Assembly (NCBI RefSeq): GCF_020181655.1
Contig: NZ_CP084032.1
Location: forward strand, 3,348,001 to 3,412,000
Origin: Pectobacterium colocasium
GTDB taxonomy: Bacteria > Pseudomonadota > Gammaproteobacteria > Enterobacterales > Enterobacteriaceae
Reading direction: 5' to 3'
Length of the DNA stretch: 64,000 nucleotides
A program made the translations under genes and the position numbers. The stretch's first letter is position 1. Every line of letters begins with the position of its first letter. Shown here one piece after another: positions 49,018 through 57,764 of this stretch. The notes beneath the pieces are model-generated. The model was not told the origin of the DNA, did not search any database, and was given only the letters and a program-made list of their open reading frames with translations.

Positions 49018-50307
49018 ATGAGCACAATTCAAGATAGCAGCCAGGTGTTAGAACAGGCTTCAGGATGGCGTAAAAGCGATACCGTCTGGATGCTGGGTCT
49101 CTACGGCACAGCCATCGGCGCTGGTGTGTTATTCTTACCTATCAACGCAGGTATTGGCGGTTTAATTCCGTTAATTACCATGGCGCTGATTGCTTTTCCG
49201 ATGACATATTATTCTCACCGTGCTTTATGCCGTTTTGTATTATCTGGCAAAAAAGGTGGCGAAGATATTACCGAAGTTGTTGAAGAACATTTCGGTGTTG
49301 GTGCAGGTAAATTAATCACTTTGCTTTATTTTTTCGCTATTTATCCAATCCTATTAGTTTATAGCGTCGCCATTACCAATACGGTAGATAGCTTTATTAC
49401 TCACCAATTACATCTGCCTTCTCCACCGCGTGCCGTGCTGTCATTAATATTGATTCTCGGGCTAATGTTTATTGTTCGCTTCGGTGAAGCAATGATCGTT
49501 AAGGCAATGAGCATTCTGGTTTATCCTTTTGTTGCCGTGCTGATGTTGCTGGCGTTTTATTTAATTCCAAACTGGAATACCTCTGTTTTTGAAAACATTT
49601 CTCTGAGTTCCAGCGTCACGGGCAACGGTCTGTTGGCAACATTATGGCTGGCTATTCCGGTGATGGTTTTCTCCTTCAACCACTCGCCGATCATCTCTTC
49701 TTTCGCCGTTGCCAAACGGAAAGAATATGGCGATGACGCAGAGAAAAAATGCTCACGCATTTTGTCTTACAGCCACATCATGATGGTACTGACCGTGATG
49801 TTCTTCGTCTTCAGTTGCGTACTGAGCCTGTCTCCGGCTGAGCTGATGGAAGCGAAAACACAGAACATTTCTATTCTGTCCTATCTGGCGAACCACTTTA
49901 ACAACCCGGTCATGGGCTATTTGGCACCGGTTATTGCCACCATCGCGATCTCTAAATCGTTCCTGGGTCACTATCTGGGGGCGGGCGAAGGCTTTAACGG
50001 CATGATCGTGAAAACCCTGCGCAGCAGAGGAAAAACCATTTCCCACACCAAATTGAACCGCATCACTGCGCTGTTCATGCTGGTCACAACCTGGATTGTA
50101 GCGACGCTGAACCCAAGCATTCTGGGCATGATCGAAACATTGGGCGGCCCGATTATCGCATGCCTGCTGTTCCTGATGCCGATGTACGCCATTCAGAAAG
50201 TCCCGGCAATGAAGAAATACAGCGGCCACATCAGTAACGTCTTTGTCACCCTGATGGGACTGATCGCTATTTCCGCCATCGTTTACAGCCTGCGCGATCT
50301 GCTGTAA
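49018..50307 (+). CDS. sdaC: SdaC-type serine/proton symporter
   Basis: A 429-residue inner-membrane carrier of the STP/HAAAP family with about 11 helices. [21 protein letters not shown] (first helix region) and [13 protein letters not shown] are family features. It imports L-serine with protons. The next gene is an L-serine deaminase, reproducing the E. coli sdaC-sdaB pair, so the two supply pyruvate from external serine. A hairpin with a T-run lies between them. Confidence 0.95.
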   Translation: MSTIQDSSQVLEQASGWRKSDTVWMLGLYGTAIGAGVLFLPINAGIGGLIPLITMALIAFPMTYYSHRALCRFVLSGKKGGEDITEVVEEHFGVGAGKLITLLYFFAIYPILLVYSVAITNTVDSFITHQLHLPSPPRAVLSLILILGLMFIVRFGEAMIVKAMSILVYPFVAVLMLLAFYLIPNWNTSVFENISLSSSVTGNGLLATLWLAIPVMVFSFNHSPIISSFAVAKRKEYGDDAEKKCSRILSYSHIMMVLTVMFFVFSCVLSLSPAELMEAKTQNISILSYLANHFNNPVMGYLAPVIATIAISKSFLGHYLGAGEGFNGMIVKTLRSRGKTISHTKLNRITALFMLVTTWIVATLNPSILGMIETLGGPIIACLLFLMPMYAIQKVPAMKKYSGHISNVFVTLMGLIAISAIVYSLRDLL

Positions 50308-50324
50308 GCCCCCCACTCGACTTT

Positions 50325-50360
50325 AACGCCGATACGTTATTTAACTATCGGCGTTTTTTT
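50325..50360 (+). terminator. Terminator/attenuator between sdaC and sdaB
   Basis: A 10-bp stem AACGCCGATA (50325-50334) / TATCGGCGTT (50346-50355) followed directly by seven T. As sdaB begins 13 bases later, it must be leaky or sdaB must have another promoter. Confidence 0.85.
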
Positions 50361-50372
50361 AAGGAAATCGCT

Positions 50373-51740
50373 ATGGTCAGCGTATTTGATATCTTCAAAA
50401 TCGGTATCGGCCCGTCCAGTTCTCATACCGTTGGCCCAATGAAAGCGGGCAAAATGTTCACCGACGATCTGGTGAATCGTGGGCTTATCTCATCGGTGAC
50501 ACGCATCGTCGTTGATATTTACGGCTCGCTCTCCCTGACAGGAAAGGGACACCATACCGATATCGCCATCATTATGGGGCTAGCTGGCAACCTGCCAGAT
50601 AGCGTCAACATCGATAGCATTCCGGCGTTTATTCAACAGGTGAAAGAGACTCAGCGATTACCGATACTCAACGGTCAATATGAGGTCAGTTTCCCTCTGG
50701 ATACGTCCCTGCGTTTCCAGCCTGAGAACCTGCCACTGCATGAAAACGGTATGACCCTTCGTGCCTACAGCGGACAAGAGCAGGTTTATAGCAAAACGTA
50801 TTACTCCATCGGGGGTGGATTCGTCGTCGATCAGGAGAACTTCGGCAAACCTAATCTGGCGGAGGAAAGTGCGCCCTATCCGTTCTTTTCTGCCCAGAAG
50901 CTACTGCAACATTGCCACGATCACTGCCTGTCGTTATCCGCTATCGTCCTGAAAAACGAGATTGCGATGCATGGTCGGGAAGCGCTTGAGCACTACTTTG
51001 CCGACGTGTGGAAAACCATGCAGGACTGTATGCATCGCGGCATGAATACGGAAGGCGTGTTGCCTGGCCCGTTACGCGTTCCCCGCCGGGCATCGGCGCT
51101 GCATCGTCTGCTGTTCATCAACGATCGTTTTTCTAACGACCCGATGGATGCGATGGACTGGGTTAACATGTTCGCAATGGCGGTGTCGGAAGAAAATGCG
51201 GCAGGCGGACGCGTGGTCACTGCCCCCACTAACGGTGCGTGCGGCATTATTCCCGCCGTGCTGGCCTATTACGATCGCTACGTTCAACCAGTCACCCCAG
51301 AATCTTACCTACGCTACTTCCTGGCATCCGGCGCTATCGGCATGCTCTACAAAATGAACGCCTCTATTTCCGGTGCGGAAGTGGGCTGTCAGGGAGAAGT
51401 CGGCGTGGCCTGTTCGATGGCCGCGGCCGGTCTGGCTGAGCTACTCGGCGCTAACCCGGAGCAGGTGTGCATCGCGGCAGAAATCGGTATGGAACATAAT
51501 CTGGGGCTAACGTGCGATCCGGTTGCGGGTCAGGTTCAGGTGCCGTGCATCGAACGCAACGCCATTGCCTCCGTGAAAGCCATCAACGCTGCAAGAATGG
51601 CAATGCGCCGCGCCAGCGAGCCACGCGTATCGCTCGATAAGGTGATTGAAACCATGTATGAAACAGGCAAAGACATGAACGCCAAGTACCGTGAAACCTC
51701 TCGCGGGGGGTTGGCGATTAAAGTGGTCTTATGCGAATAG
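50373..51740 (+). CDS. sdaB: L-serine ammonia-lyase, iron-sulfur type
   Basis: A 455-residue single-chain enzyme. The N-terminal beta domain has FKIGIGPSSSHTVGPMKAG (~8-26), and the C-terminal alpha domain has the 4Fe-4S cysteine segments GACGIIPAV, EVGCQGEVGVACSMAAAG and LTCDPVAGQVQVPC. It deaminates L-serine to pyruvate and ammonia in the cytosol. SdaA and SdaB are close paralogues; the symbol follows the sdaC neighbour. Confidence 0.94.
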   Translation: MVSVFDIFKIGIGPSSSHTVGPMKAGKMFTDDLVNRGLISSVTRIVVDIYGSLSLTGKGHHTDIAIIMGLAGNLPDSVNIDSIPAFIQQVKETQRLPILNGQYEVSFPLDTSLRFQPENLPLHENGMTLRAYSGQEQVYSKTYYSIGGGFVVDQENFGKPNLAEESAPYPFFSAQKLLQHCHDHCLSLSAIVLKNEIAMHGREALEHYFADVWKTMQDCMHRGMNTEGVLPGPLRVPRRASALHRLLFINDRFSNDPMDAMDWVNMFAMAVSEENAAGGRVVTAPTNGACGIIPAVLAYYDRYVQPVTPESYLRYFLASGAIGMLYKMNASISGAEVGCQGEVGVACSMAAAGLAELLGANPEQVCIAAEIGMEHNLGLTCDPVAGQVQVPCIERNAIASVKAINAARMAMRRASEPRVSLDKVIETMYETGKDMNAKYRETSRGGLAIKVVLCE

Positions 51741-51822
51741 CGAATACTAAAGCCGCCTTGCCGCGTTAACTACCAAGCGGCTTAACGCGACAATCAGGGT
51801 TCATGCGTAGGGATTTATACAT

Positions 51823-51858
51823 AAGGGTTAATGCATTGGCATTAACCCTTTATTTTTT
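51823..51858. terminator. Terminator between sdaB and the HTH gene
   Basis: A 12-bp perfect stem AAGGGTTAATGC (51823-51834) / GCATTAACCCTT (51839-51850) with a 4-base loop, followed on the plus strand by TATTTTTT. It touches the stop codon of the convergent regulator gene. Confidence 0.88.
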
Positions 51859-52287
51859 ATCGCTTTCAGGCAGCGACCAGACGATGTTGTTTTCAGCCGC
51901 CGCGATATACCAATCTACCGTGCTATTAGCCGGCTTCTTGATATTTTCATGCTTAGTGAGTGATTTGGCAGGAAACGTGGCGGCTTTCTTTCTGATACGC
52001 AGCGGCGTCTGTTTTTTCTCACCGCTGATCTGCGCATGGAAGGATTCCACTTCGGCATCGAAAAGCACGCCTTCAATCTGATGCAGACGATTTAACCCAC
52101 GCAAAATAGAGAGCAGGCTGCTAAGCGTAATAGATTCGCCCATTTCTGCACGCTTGATCGTCGCAATCCCCAGCCCCGCCCGTTCGGCGAGATCGACCTG
52201 CGATAGACGTTGCTGAATTCTGGAGTCTTTTATTCTCCGGCACAGTTCGGTAATAATTTCGCCTTCGTTCATGGTACTGAATTTCAT
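51850..52287 (-). CDS. XRE-family helix-turn-helix regulator
   Basis: A 145-residue protein. The N-terminal HTH (~10-65) is RIKDSRIQQRLSQVDLAERAG followed by LGIATIKRAEMGESITLSSLL, a clear Cro/C1-type domain. The C-terminal half is basic and then variable (KKQTPLRIRKKAATFPAK) with no known fold. ATG 52287 (MKFSTMNEGE) follows GGGTAAG; a GTG four codons earlier and ATG 52272 are alternatives. No toxin partner is adjacent, so it is probably a lone regulator with an unknown target. Confidence 0.8.
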   Translation of the reverse strand: MKFSTMNEGEIITELCRRIKDSRIQQRLSQVDLAERAGLGIATIKRAEMGESITLSSLLSILRGLNRLHQIEGVLFDAEVESFHAQISGEKKQTPLRIRKKAATFPAKSLTKHENIKKPANSTVDWYIAAAENNIVWSLPESDKK

Positions 52288-52668
52288 CTTACCCGCCACT
52301 TGCCAGAGTCAAAAAATTTGCGCGCATTTTATCATCAATTTTTCAAATGGCACGGAAAATTGATGAACGGTATCCATAATTTTTTTATGGTCGATACACA
52401 CTGACAAGGAGACTACCGTATCTCACTGTCAGTACTGATTGCTTTTAGCTCAAAACATTAATTAATTGAATAATTAAAACCATTAATAAATCACTAAAAA
52501 AAATAATCAATTGATTTGTATGATTAAAATAACAATATTGATTTTCGAGTGTGAATAACAAACAAAAACACATAAATTAAGGTAAACTTTATTCCATATT
52601 CGTACGATTGCACCGTACGCTGATTCTCTACTATTGAACCTCAATCCCATAGGAAAGGAACTTCCGTA
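52288..52668. other. AT-rich divergent intergenic region
   Basis: About 380 bases between the HTH gene and the orphan gene. It is AT-rich around 52440-52560 with several TTAAT-type repeats. No gene or clear operator is recognised. Confidence 0.4.
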
Positions 52669-53136
52669 ATGAGCATCACGAACCTTAATAGTATCAACTA
52701 CTCAGTCCCCTCGCTGAACCGTAAGGAATCTGCGGAAAATGCGTTTTCACTCAGTGGCAACACATCAAAGTCAAACCTCCATTCAGTTTCTACTATGACT
52801 AATCCCCCTTCCACGACTCAGTCAAGCAAGCGTTATGATTTTTCCAATATGACGCCACAGGAAGCGATTGATGCGACAAGAGAGCTCACCGCCTCCGGCG
52901 ATATGTCATTTGAAGAAAGTTTGGAAATCGGTATGGCGGCACTACTCATTTTGCACCCTCCTGTTGACGATGTCTCCTCCACCGATCCCAATCGGAAAAT
53001 CAATTTTATACAAATGCTAAAAAATGGGATAAGCGGTTCGCTATCACGCGGCGAGCACTTACATGCAGAACAGCAAAAAACAGTATTAGATAAACTAGCA
53101 CAACTTAGTTACACGCCGATTAGCGTAAAGGCATAA
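52669..53136 (+). CDS. Orphan 155-residue protein
   Basis: The ATG is preceded by a strong GGAAAGGAA at about nine bases. The first 65 residues are rich in Ser, Thr, Asn and Pro (SLSGNTSKSNLHSVSTMT) and look disordered. The rest is likely helical (MTPQEAIDATRELTASGDMS; FEESLEIGMAALLILHPP). There is no Sec signal or membrane helix. A disordered Ser/Thr-rich N-terminus with a folded C-terminus is seen in some type III secreted proteins, but no Hrp box was found. Function unknown. Confidence 0.65.
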   Translation: MSITNLNSINYSVPSLNRKESAENAFSLSGNTSKSNLHSVSTMTNPPSTTQSSKRYDFSNMTPQEAIDATRELTASGDMSFEESLEIGMAALLILHPPVDDVSSTDPNRKINFIQMLKNGISGSLSRGEHLHAEQQKTVLDKLAQLSYTPISVKA

Positions 53137-53140
53137 TGAA

Positions 53141-53169
53141 AAGCAGGTTCTCTTTTAAGGGAACCTGCT
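53141..53169. terminator. Terminator between convergent orphan genes
   Basis: The stem AGCAGGTTC (53142-53150) / GAACCTGCT (53161-53169). Read on the minus strand it ends in TTTTCATTAT, fitting termination of the DUF4879-like gene; it may also serve the plus-strand gene. Confidence 0.7.
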
Positions 53170-53627
53170 GAGAATGCGGTATTATCGAATATTCAGTGAA
53201 GTACTGAGCGTTCTAAAAGGTGCATTAGTCGAAGTAGATTGATAGCGGAAAGGACCTGACTGCATACCATCGCCATTGAAATAAGCCATCCATCCCACAT
53301 AAGTCGAGCCTACAGGGCATGACTCGGTATAATAACCACCGACGACACAGACGCCATTAACCTGATAGGGACTCTTTTGCGTACCATTCACCCAGCCAAA
53401 GCGGTTATTACCATAGCCCACTTCCAGCACTGCAATTCGCAGTTGCGCTCCACCATGATCCTGAGTTGTCGCAAGTTTATTTGGGCCAATATATTCCCAG
53501 GCTCCGCCATTCTGTGTTGACGCCACAGCATAGACATAGACAGAACTCAAAGCAGGCGCTGGCGCACGAAGTGGCTTATAGTCCTGAGAAGAGGGTTCAT
53601 TTGCTGATGTTGGGTTCTCCAGAAGGG

Positions 53628-54928
53628 CTGAGGGATCCCCACAAAATCATCGCTAATAAACCAGCACCATGCTTCGGTAGGTGCTGGTGAGTTGGGCTAA
53701 AATACTCTCCAGTTTCACCCGCCCGATTATTCGCGGTGAATGCCGCAGTACATTTTCCGCCAGTGTCAAAAACGATATCACTCTTCGACTTTTAAGGCTG
53801 TTCGCTTGATAATGAAGATGAAGTCCTTTATTTTCAAAATGATATCCTAATAACCAGAGTACAATGGATGCCAGTGTCGCCAGCAGACTCAGCACCCAAA
53901 GCCGCTCACCTGTTTTGCTTCCACAGGCGCGTAAGCCAAAGCCAAATCTCTCACTCTTTTCATCCCGAAAGTTTTGTTCAATCTGCATGCGTCTGCTGTA
54001 GAGCTTCATGATTTCACGGGGCTTAAATTCCTCTGTGCTGGTAAATATCAGCCACGGCTCTTTGGCTGAGGCTCGTTGCTCTTTTTCTGTTGTGGGATGG
54101 CTCGGTTTCCCTTTGCGACGTTGGCTTTTTCGGCCTTTCGGCGTTTTTTTTATAAAGATAAAAATATCCGTTGCATTGCGCTTTTTTGAACGCGCCAGCG
54201 TACCTATTCCCAGATATTCCGCAGATGCCGTTTCCTTGCAGTCTTTCACGCTCAGCCAGTTTTCTTTGTCATGATGAAGGCAAAATTTTACGTTTCCCCG
54301 GATGCGGCCAATAAAGTCCCACCCCAGTGATTTGATACGCCGAAACCATTCACTCTGGAAGCCCGCGTCGGTGATGATGATGACTTTCGTTTGCGGAGCG
54401 ATGGCACTGGCAAGCGCGTCAAGAAAGGCATTCTGTATCAGAACATTGTTTTGCTTTTTCGACGGAACAATCTGGCTTATCAAGGGGATAGCACGACCAT
54501 CACAGACAAGGCTGGCACGCAGGACATGAAATTCCTGAGAGGGATAGCCACTCCAGTCAACGGCAATAGCACACCACGGCATGTTTTTGGTCATCATGGA
54601 CGTAATCTGATTAAATATTTTCGGAATATCGTTATAAAGCGCAGAATTTCCCAAAAGGCGGTCAACCCGTTTTATTTTATCTTTCACACGAGCCGCACCG
54701 GGCAAATGGCGCCCGATACTGGTGAGCGAAAGCGTCGCACCGTTTATCAACGCAGTGGTTGAGTCAATGAGCGCGTTTTGTCGGTATTGATGCGTTGAAG
54801 CTAAAGCGTTATGGAAAAAAGTCTGGCATACTTTACGGACAGGCATAGGGTGATCTCATTGAATTTTTTGGCGAAAATCAGTAGATCATAAAACTCTATG
54901 CCTGTCTTGTTTTCTGGGGATTCGTCAG
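53628..54928 (-). mobile_element. IS4-family (IS10-group) insertion sequence, 1301 bp
   Basis: Imperfect terminal inverted repeats: left CTGAGGGATCCCCACAAAA, and right (complement) CTGACGAATCCCCAGAAAA. A perfect 9-bp target duplication CCAGAAGGG flanks the element (53619-53627 and 54929-54937). Nine-base duplications and CTGA ends are usual for the IS10/IS50 groups. It carries one transposase and looks complete. Confidence 0.93.
53653..54846 (-). CDS. IS4-family transposase
   Basis: A 397-residue DDE transposase. The aspartates are in IAVDWSGYPSQEF (~100) and IIITDAGFQSEW (~165), and the glutamate lies in the IS4-type Y-(2)-R-(3)-E-(6)-K box: YSRRMQIEQNFRDEKSERFG (~285-305). It cuts and pastes the element through hairpin intermediates. 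The frame is full length with no stops, so the element may still be mobile. Confidence 0.93.
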   Translation of the reverse strand: MPVRKVCQTFFHNALASTHQYRQNALIDSTTALINGATLSLTSIGRHLPGAARVKDKIKRVDRLLGNSALYNDIPKIFNQITSMMTKNMPWCAIAVDWSGYPSQEFHVLRASLVCDGRAIPLISQIVPSKKQNNVLIQNAFLDALASAIAPQTKVIIITDAGFQSEWFRRIKSLGWDFIGRIRGNVKFCLHHDKENWLSVKDCKETASAEYLGIGTLARSKKRNATDIFIFIKKTPKGRKSQRRKGKPSHPTTEKEQRASAKEPWLIFTSTEEFKPREIMKLYSRRMQIEQNFRDEKSERFGFGLRACGSKTGERLWVLSLLATLASIVLWLLGYHFENKGLHLHYQANSLKSRRVISFLTLAENVLRHSPRIIGRVKLESILAQLTSTYRSMVLVY

Positions 54929-55286
54929 CCAGAAGGGGGGAGTCGAATGCTGTAATTACCTCCGCTACTGGCTCTTCCTGAGCCTGAGAATAAACCGGAA
55001 ACATCACACTAACCAACATACTGAATGCAACACCAATATATATTTTCTTTCTCATCCTGAGTAATTCCATTTAAATACAGCCAATCGCTGCATATAAACT
55101 ATGAATCAAAATTTTATTTTTTTCAGTAATTAGATCACAAAAAAACAAAAACTTTTAAATTAAAAAACAATAATTAATCGGTTATTTATTTTTATGAAAA
55201 CTTAAAAATATTCGCAATATCATTACCATTCATAATAAAATGATACGCATAGAAATGATATTGCATTCTATTATTTAAGTACGATT

Positions 55287-56102
55287 CTAACCAAAGCGAC
55301 CCGTAATATAATCCTCAGTACGGCGCTGCGTCGGCGAGGTAAACAGATCGTCCGTACGGTTGTACTCAATTAATTTGCCCTGATTGATAAATGCGGTGTA
55401 ATCCGATACGCGGGCCGCCTGCTGCATGTTGTGCGTCACCAGCACCAGTGTGAAATGCTGCTTTAGCGTTCCCATCAGTTCCTCGACAACTAGCGTCGAA
55501 ATGGGATCGAGCGCGGAGGTCGGCTCATCCAGCAACAGCACTTCCGGCTCAATCGCGATCGCCCGGGCTATCACCAGGCGCTGCTGCTGCCCGCTGGATA
55601 GCGTCAACGCGTTGTCGCTCAGCCGATCCTTGACTTCATGCCACAGCGCCGCCGCCCGCAGCGCCCGTTCAACGGCATCATCCAGAAAGCGGCGATCGCG
55701 TAGCCCCTGTAATCTCAGGCCATAAATCACGTTTTCATAGATCGATTTGGGAAACGGATTCGGGCGTTGAAAAACCATGCCGACCCGGCGACGTAACACA
55801 GCAACATCCAACTGGGGATCGTTAATAGGCATGCCGTTCAACCAGATATCGCCCTCGGTACGACAGTCGTCCACCAGATCGTTCATACGATTAAAACAGC
55901 GTAACAGCGTGGATTTACCACACCCCGACGGCCCAATCAGCGCCGTGACCTGCTTCTTCGGAATACGAATCGAAATATCGTTCAGCGCCTGCTTGTCACC
56001 ATAGTACAAATTCAGATGTTCCACGGTTAACATCGTCTGTTCATCACTCAGTTGATGAACATCAGGTAACGGTGCCATCTCCTTTTGTGTCATAAATCCC
56101 AT
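55287..56102 (-). CDS. pstB: PstB-like phosphate ABC transporter ATPase
   Basis: A 271-residue ATPase. Walker [21 protein letters not shown] (in part), Q-loop [12 protein letters not shown], signature LSSGQQQRL and Walker [16 protein letters not shown] all match PstB; the FNRMND and PNPFP segments are specific to phosphate importers. It is the last gene of pstC-pstA-pstB. AGGA lies seven bases before the ATG. No phoU or pstS follows. Confidence 0.93.
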   Translation of the reverse strand: MGFMTQKEMAPLPDVHQLSDEQTMLTVEHLNLYYGDKQALNDISIRIPKKQVTALIGPSGCGKSTLLRCFNRMNDLVDDCRTEGDIWLNGMPINDPQLDVAVLRRRVGMVFQRPNPFPKSIYENVIYGLRLQGLRDRRFLDDAVERALRAAALWHEVKDRLSDNALTLSSGQQQRLVIARAIAIEPEVLLLDEPTSALDPISTLVVEELMGTLKQHFTLVLVTHNMQQAARVSDYTAFINQGKLIEYNRTDDLFTSPTQRRTEDYITGRFG

Positions 56103-56117
56103 AACTTCATCCTACTT

Positions 56118-57764
56118 TCAAAGTGATAACGAACGATATTTCTCACGCAGAACGTGGCGGATTCCAATCGCCGCAAGGTTCAACCCGACGACAATCAACA
56201 CCAGTAGCAGCGCAGTAATGTATACCAGCGGCCTGGCGGCTTCCACGTCCGGGCTTTGGAACGCCAAATCGTAAATCTGGAATCCCAGATGCATAAATTT
56301 TCGCTCAAGATGCAGGTAAGGGAAAATGTCATCAACCGGTAACACCGGCACCGACTTCACCACGCCGACCAACATCAGCGGCGCCGTTTCCCCTGCGGCA
56401 CGCGCCACGGCGAGGATTAAACCGGTCATCATCGCAGGAACCGCCATCGGCAACACGACGTGCCACAGCGTTTCGGCCTTGGTGGCACCTAACGCCAGTG
56501 AGCCGTGACGTACCGACATCGGGATACGTGACAATCCTTCCTCCGTCGCCACAATAACCACCGGCAGCGTCAGCAATGCCAGCGTCAGCGACGCCCACAG
56601 CAGCCCCGGCGTACCAAATGTCGGATTTGGCAGCGCTTCAGCATAGAACAGCTGATCCAGCGTGCCACCGATGAGATAAACAAAAAAACCTAATCCAAAC
56701 ACGCCGTAAACAATGGAAGGCACCCCTGCCAGATTGACCACGGCAACCCGCACCCAACGCGTTAGGCTGTTTTTCCCTGCGTATTCATGTAGATAAACCG
56801 CCGCGATCACGCCAAGCGGCATCACCACAATAGACATCAGCACCACCATCAAAACGGTGCCAAAGATGGCGGGGAAAAGGTGGCCTGCACTGTTGCTGTC
56901 CGGCGAGTAGTGCGCCAGCATATATTTCGCCTGGCTGCCCCAGTGGCTGATTTTTTTCCACAGGTTCATCGCATTCGGATACCAGGCCTGCTCAATGTCC
57001 CTGAGCGGGATAAGATGAACGCTGCCGTTCGCATCCCGTAGCTGCACGGTATCGCGATTGATATCCAGATTGAGTGCCGTTAACTGACGCGACAACTCAT
57101 CGAAGCGGCGTTGCAGCTCAATACGTTCAGCCTGAAGACGAGCCAGCGCCTGATTATCTAACGTTCGAGTCTGCTGCCGCTTTTTCTCCTCCAGCCGTAG
57201 CGCTTCAAACTGCTGATTGATCTTCGCCATCTCCCCCATGCGGATGGCCTGCGCCTTCGCGAGCAACCCCTGCACCTGCTCGACACGGTGCTGTAAGGTC
57301 GCCGGGAGATCCGTCGCCACCAGCGGCTGTTCGCCCTCCAACATGCCGGCAAGGTAACCATAGGCGGTGCCGTTGTTGGTTCGCTTTAACACCAGAATGT
57401 CGGCAGGTTTATCAAAACGGACAATGTCACGTGACAGCAACGAACGAAAACTTTGACCATGAATTTCACGCTGGCCAATCTTAATCAAATAGCGTGTTTC
57501 AGTTTCCCCAGACGCAGAGGTTAGACCTGCCTGTACTAACTGCTGAGGTGAAAGCGTCTGCTCGGCATAAATTTCCCCCATTAGCGCGCGCTGCACACCC
57601 TGTTCCGGCTGTAGCGTCAGTAGCCAGACAGGCTGCGGCCACAAATAGCGCATGCCCTGCCCCGCCAGCAGCACGATGATTGCCAGCATCGCCAGCAGGC
57701 TAATGGAAATGGACGATGCGGTCAGCCACACCCAGGGCCTTCCCGAACGGAACCAGCGCTTCAC
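56118..57764 (-). CDS. pstA: PstA-like permease with large periplasmic insert
   Basis: A 548-residue inner-membrane protein, almost twice the length of E. coli PstA (296). A first helix (~15-40) is followed by a periplasmic region of about 220 residues with a coiled-coil section (EKKRQQTRTLDNQALARLQ), then six helices with VAVVNLAGVPSIVYGVFGLGFFVY and the EAA loop SLALGATKAETLWHVVLP. It forms half the phosphate channel. The start overlaps the pstC stop by four bases. Confidence 0.88.
   Translation of the reverse strand: MKRWFRSGRPWVWLTASSISISLLAMLAIIVLLAGQGMRYLWPQPVWLLTLQPEQGVQRALMGEIYAEQTLSPQQLVQAGLTSASGETETRYLIKIGQREIHGQSFRSLLSRDIVRFDKPADILVLKRTNNGTAYGYLAGMLEGEQPLVATDLPATLQHRVEQVQGLLAKAQAIRMGEMAKINQQFEALRLEEKKRQQTRTLDNQALARLQAERIELQRRFDELSRQLTALNLDINRDTVQLRDANGSVHLIPLRDIEQAWYPNAMNLWKKISHWGSQAKYMLAHYSPDSNSAGHLFPAIFGTVLMVVLMSIVVMPLGVIAAVYLHEYAGKNSLTRWVRVAVVNLAGVPSIVYGVFGLGFFVYLIGGTLDQLFYAEALPNPTFGTPGLLWASLTLALLTLPVVIVATEEGLSRIPMSVRHGSLALGATKAETLWHVVLPMAVPAMMTGLILAVARAAGETAPLMLVGVVKSVPVLPVDDIFPYLHLERKFMHLGFQIYDLAFQSPDVEAARPLVYITALLLVLIVVGLNLAAIGIRHVLREKYRSLSL

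Larger units (their letters stand above)
53182..55055 (-). pseudogene. Secreted YolA/DUF4879-like protein, split by an IS4-family insertion
   Basis: The 5' part (55055 to 54929) encodes a signal peptide MRKKIYIGVAFSMLVSVM and then EEPVAEVITAFDSPLL. The 3' part (53627 to 53182) encodes the rest, including YVYAVASTQNGGAWEYIG, VLEVGYGNNRFGWVNG, CPVGSTYVGWMAYFNGDG and the C-terminus APFRTLSTSLNIR. Removing the IS and one 9-base duplication joins AFDSPLL to ENPTSANEPSS in frame, about 186 residues. The pattern (VGYGNNR, two cysteines, aromatic C-terminus) recalls the YolA/DUF4879 family of small secreted proteins; the role is unknown. An upstream ATG at 55070 is an alternative start. As it stands the protein cannot be made whole. 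Confidence 0.8.
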
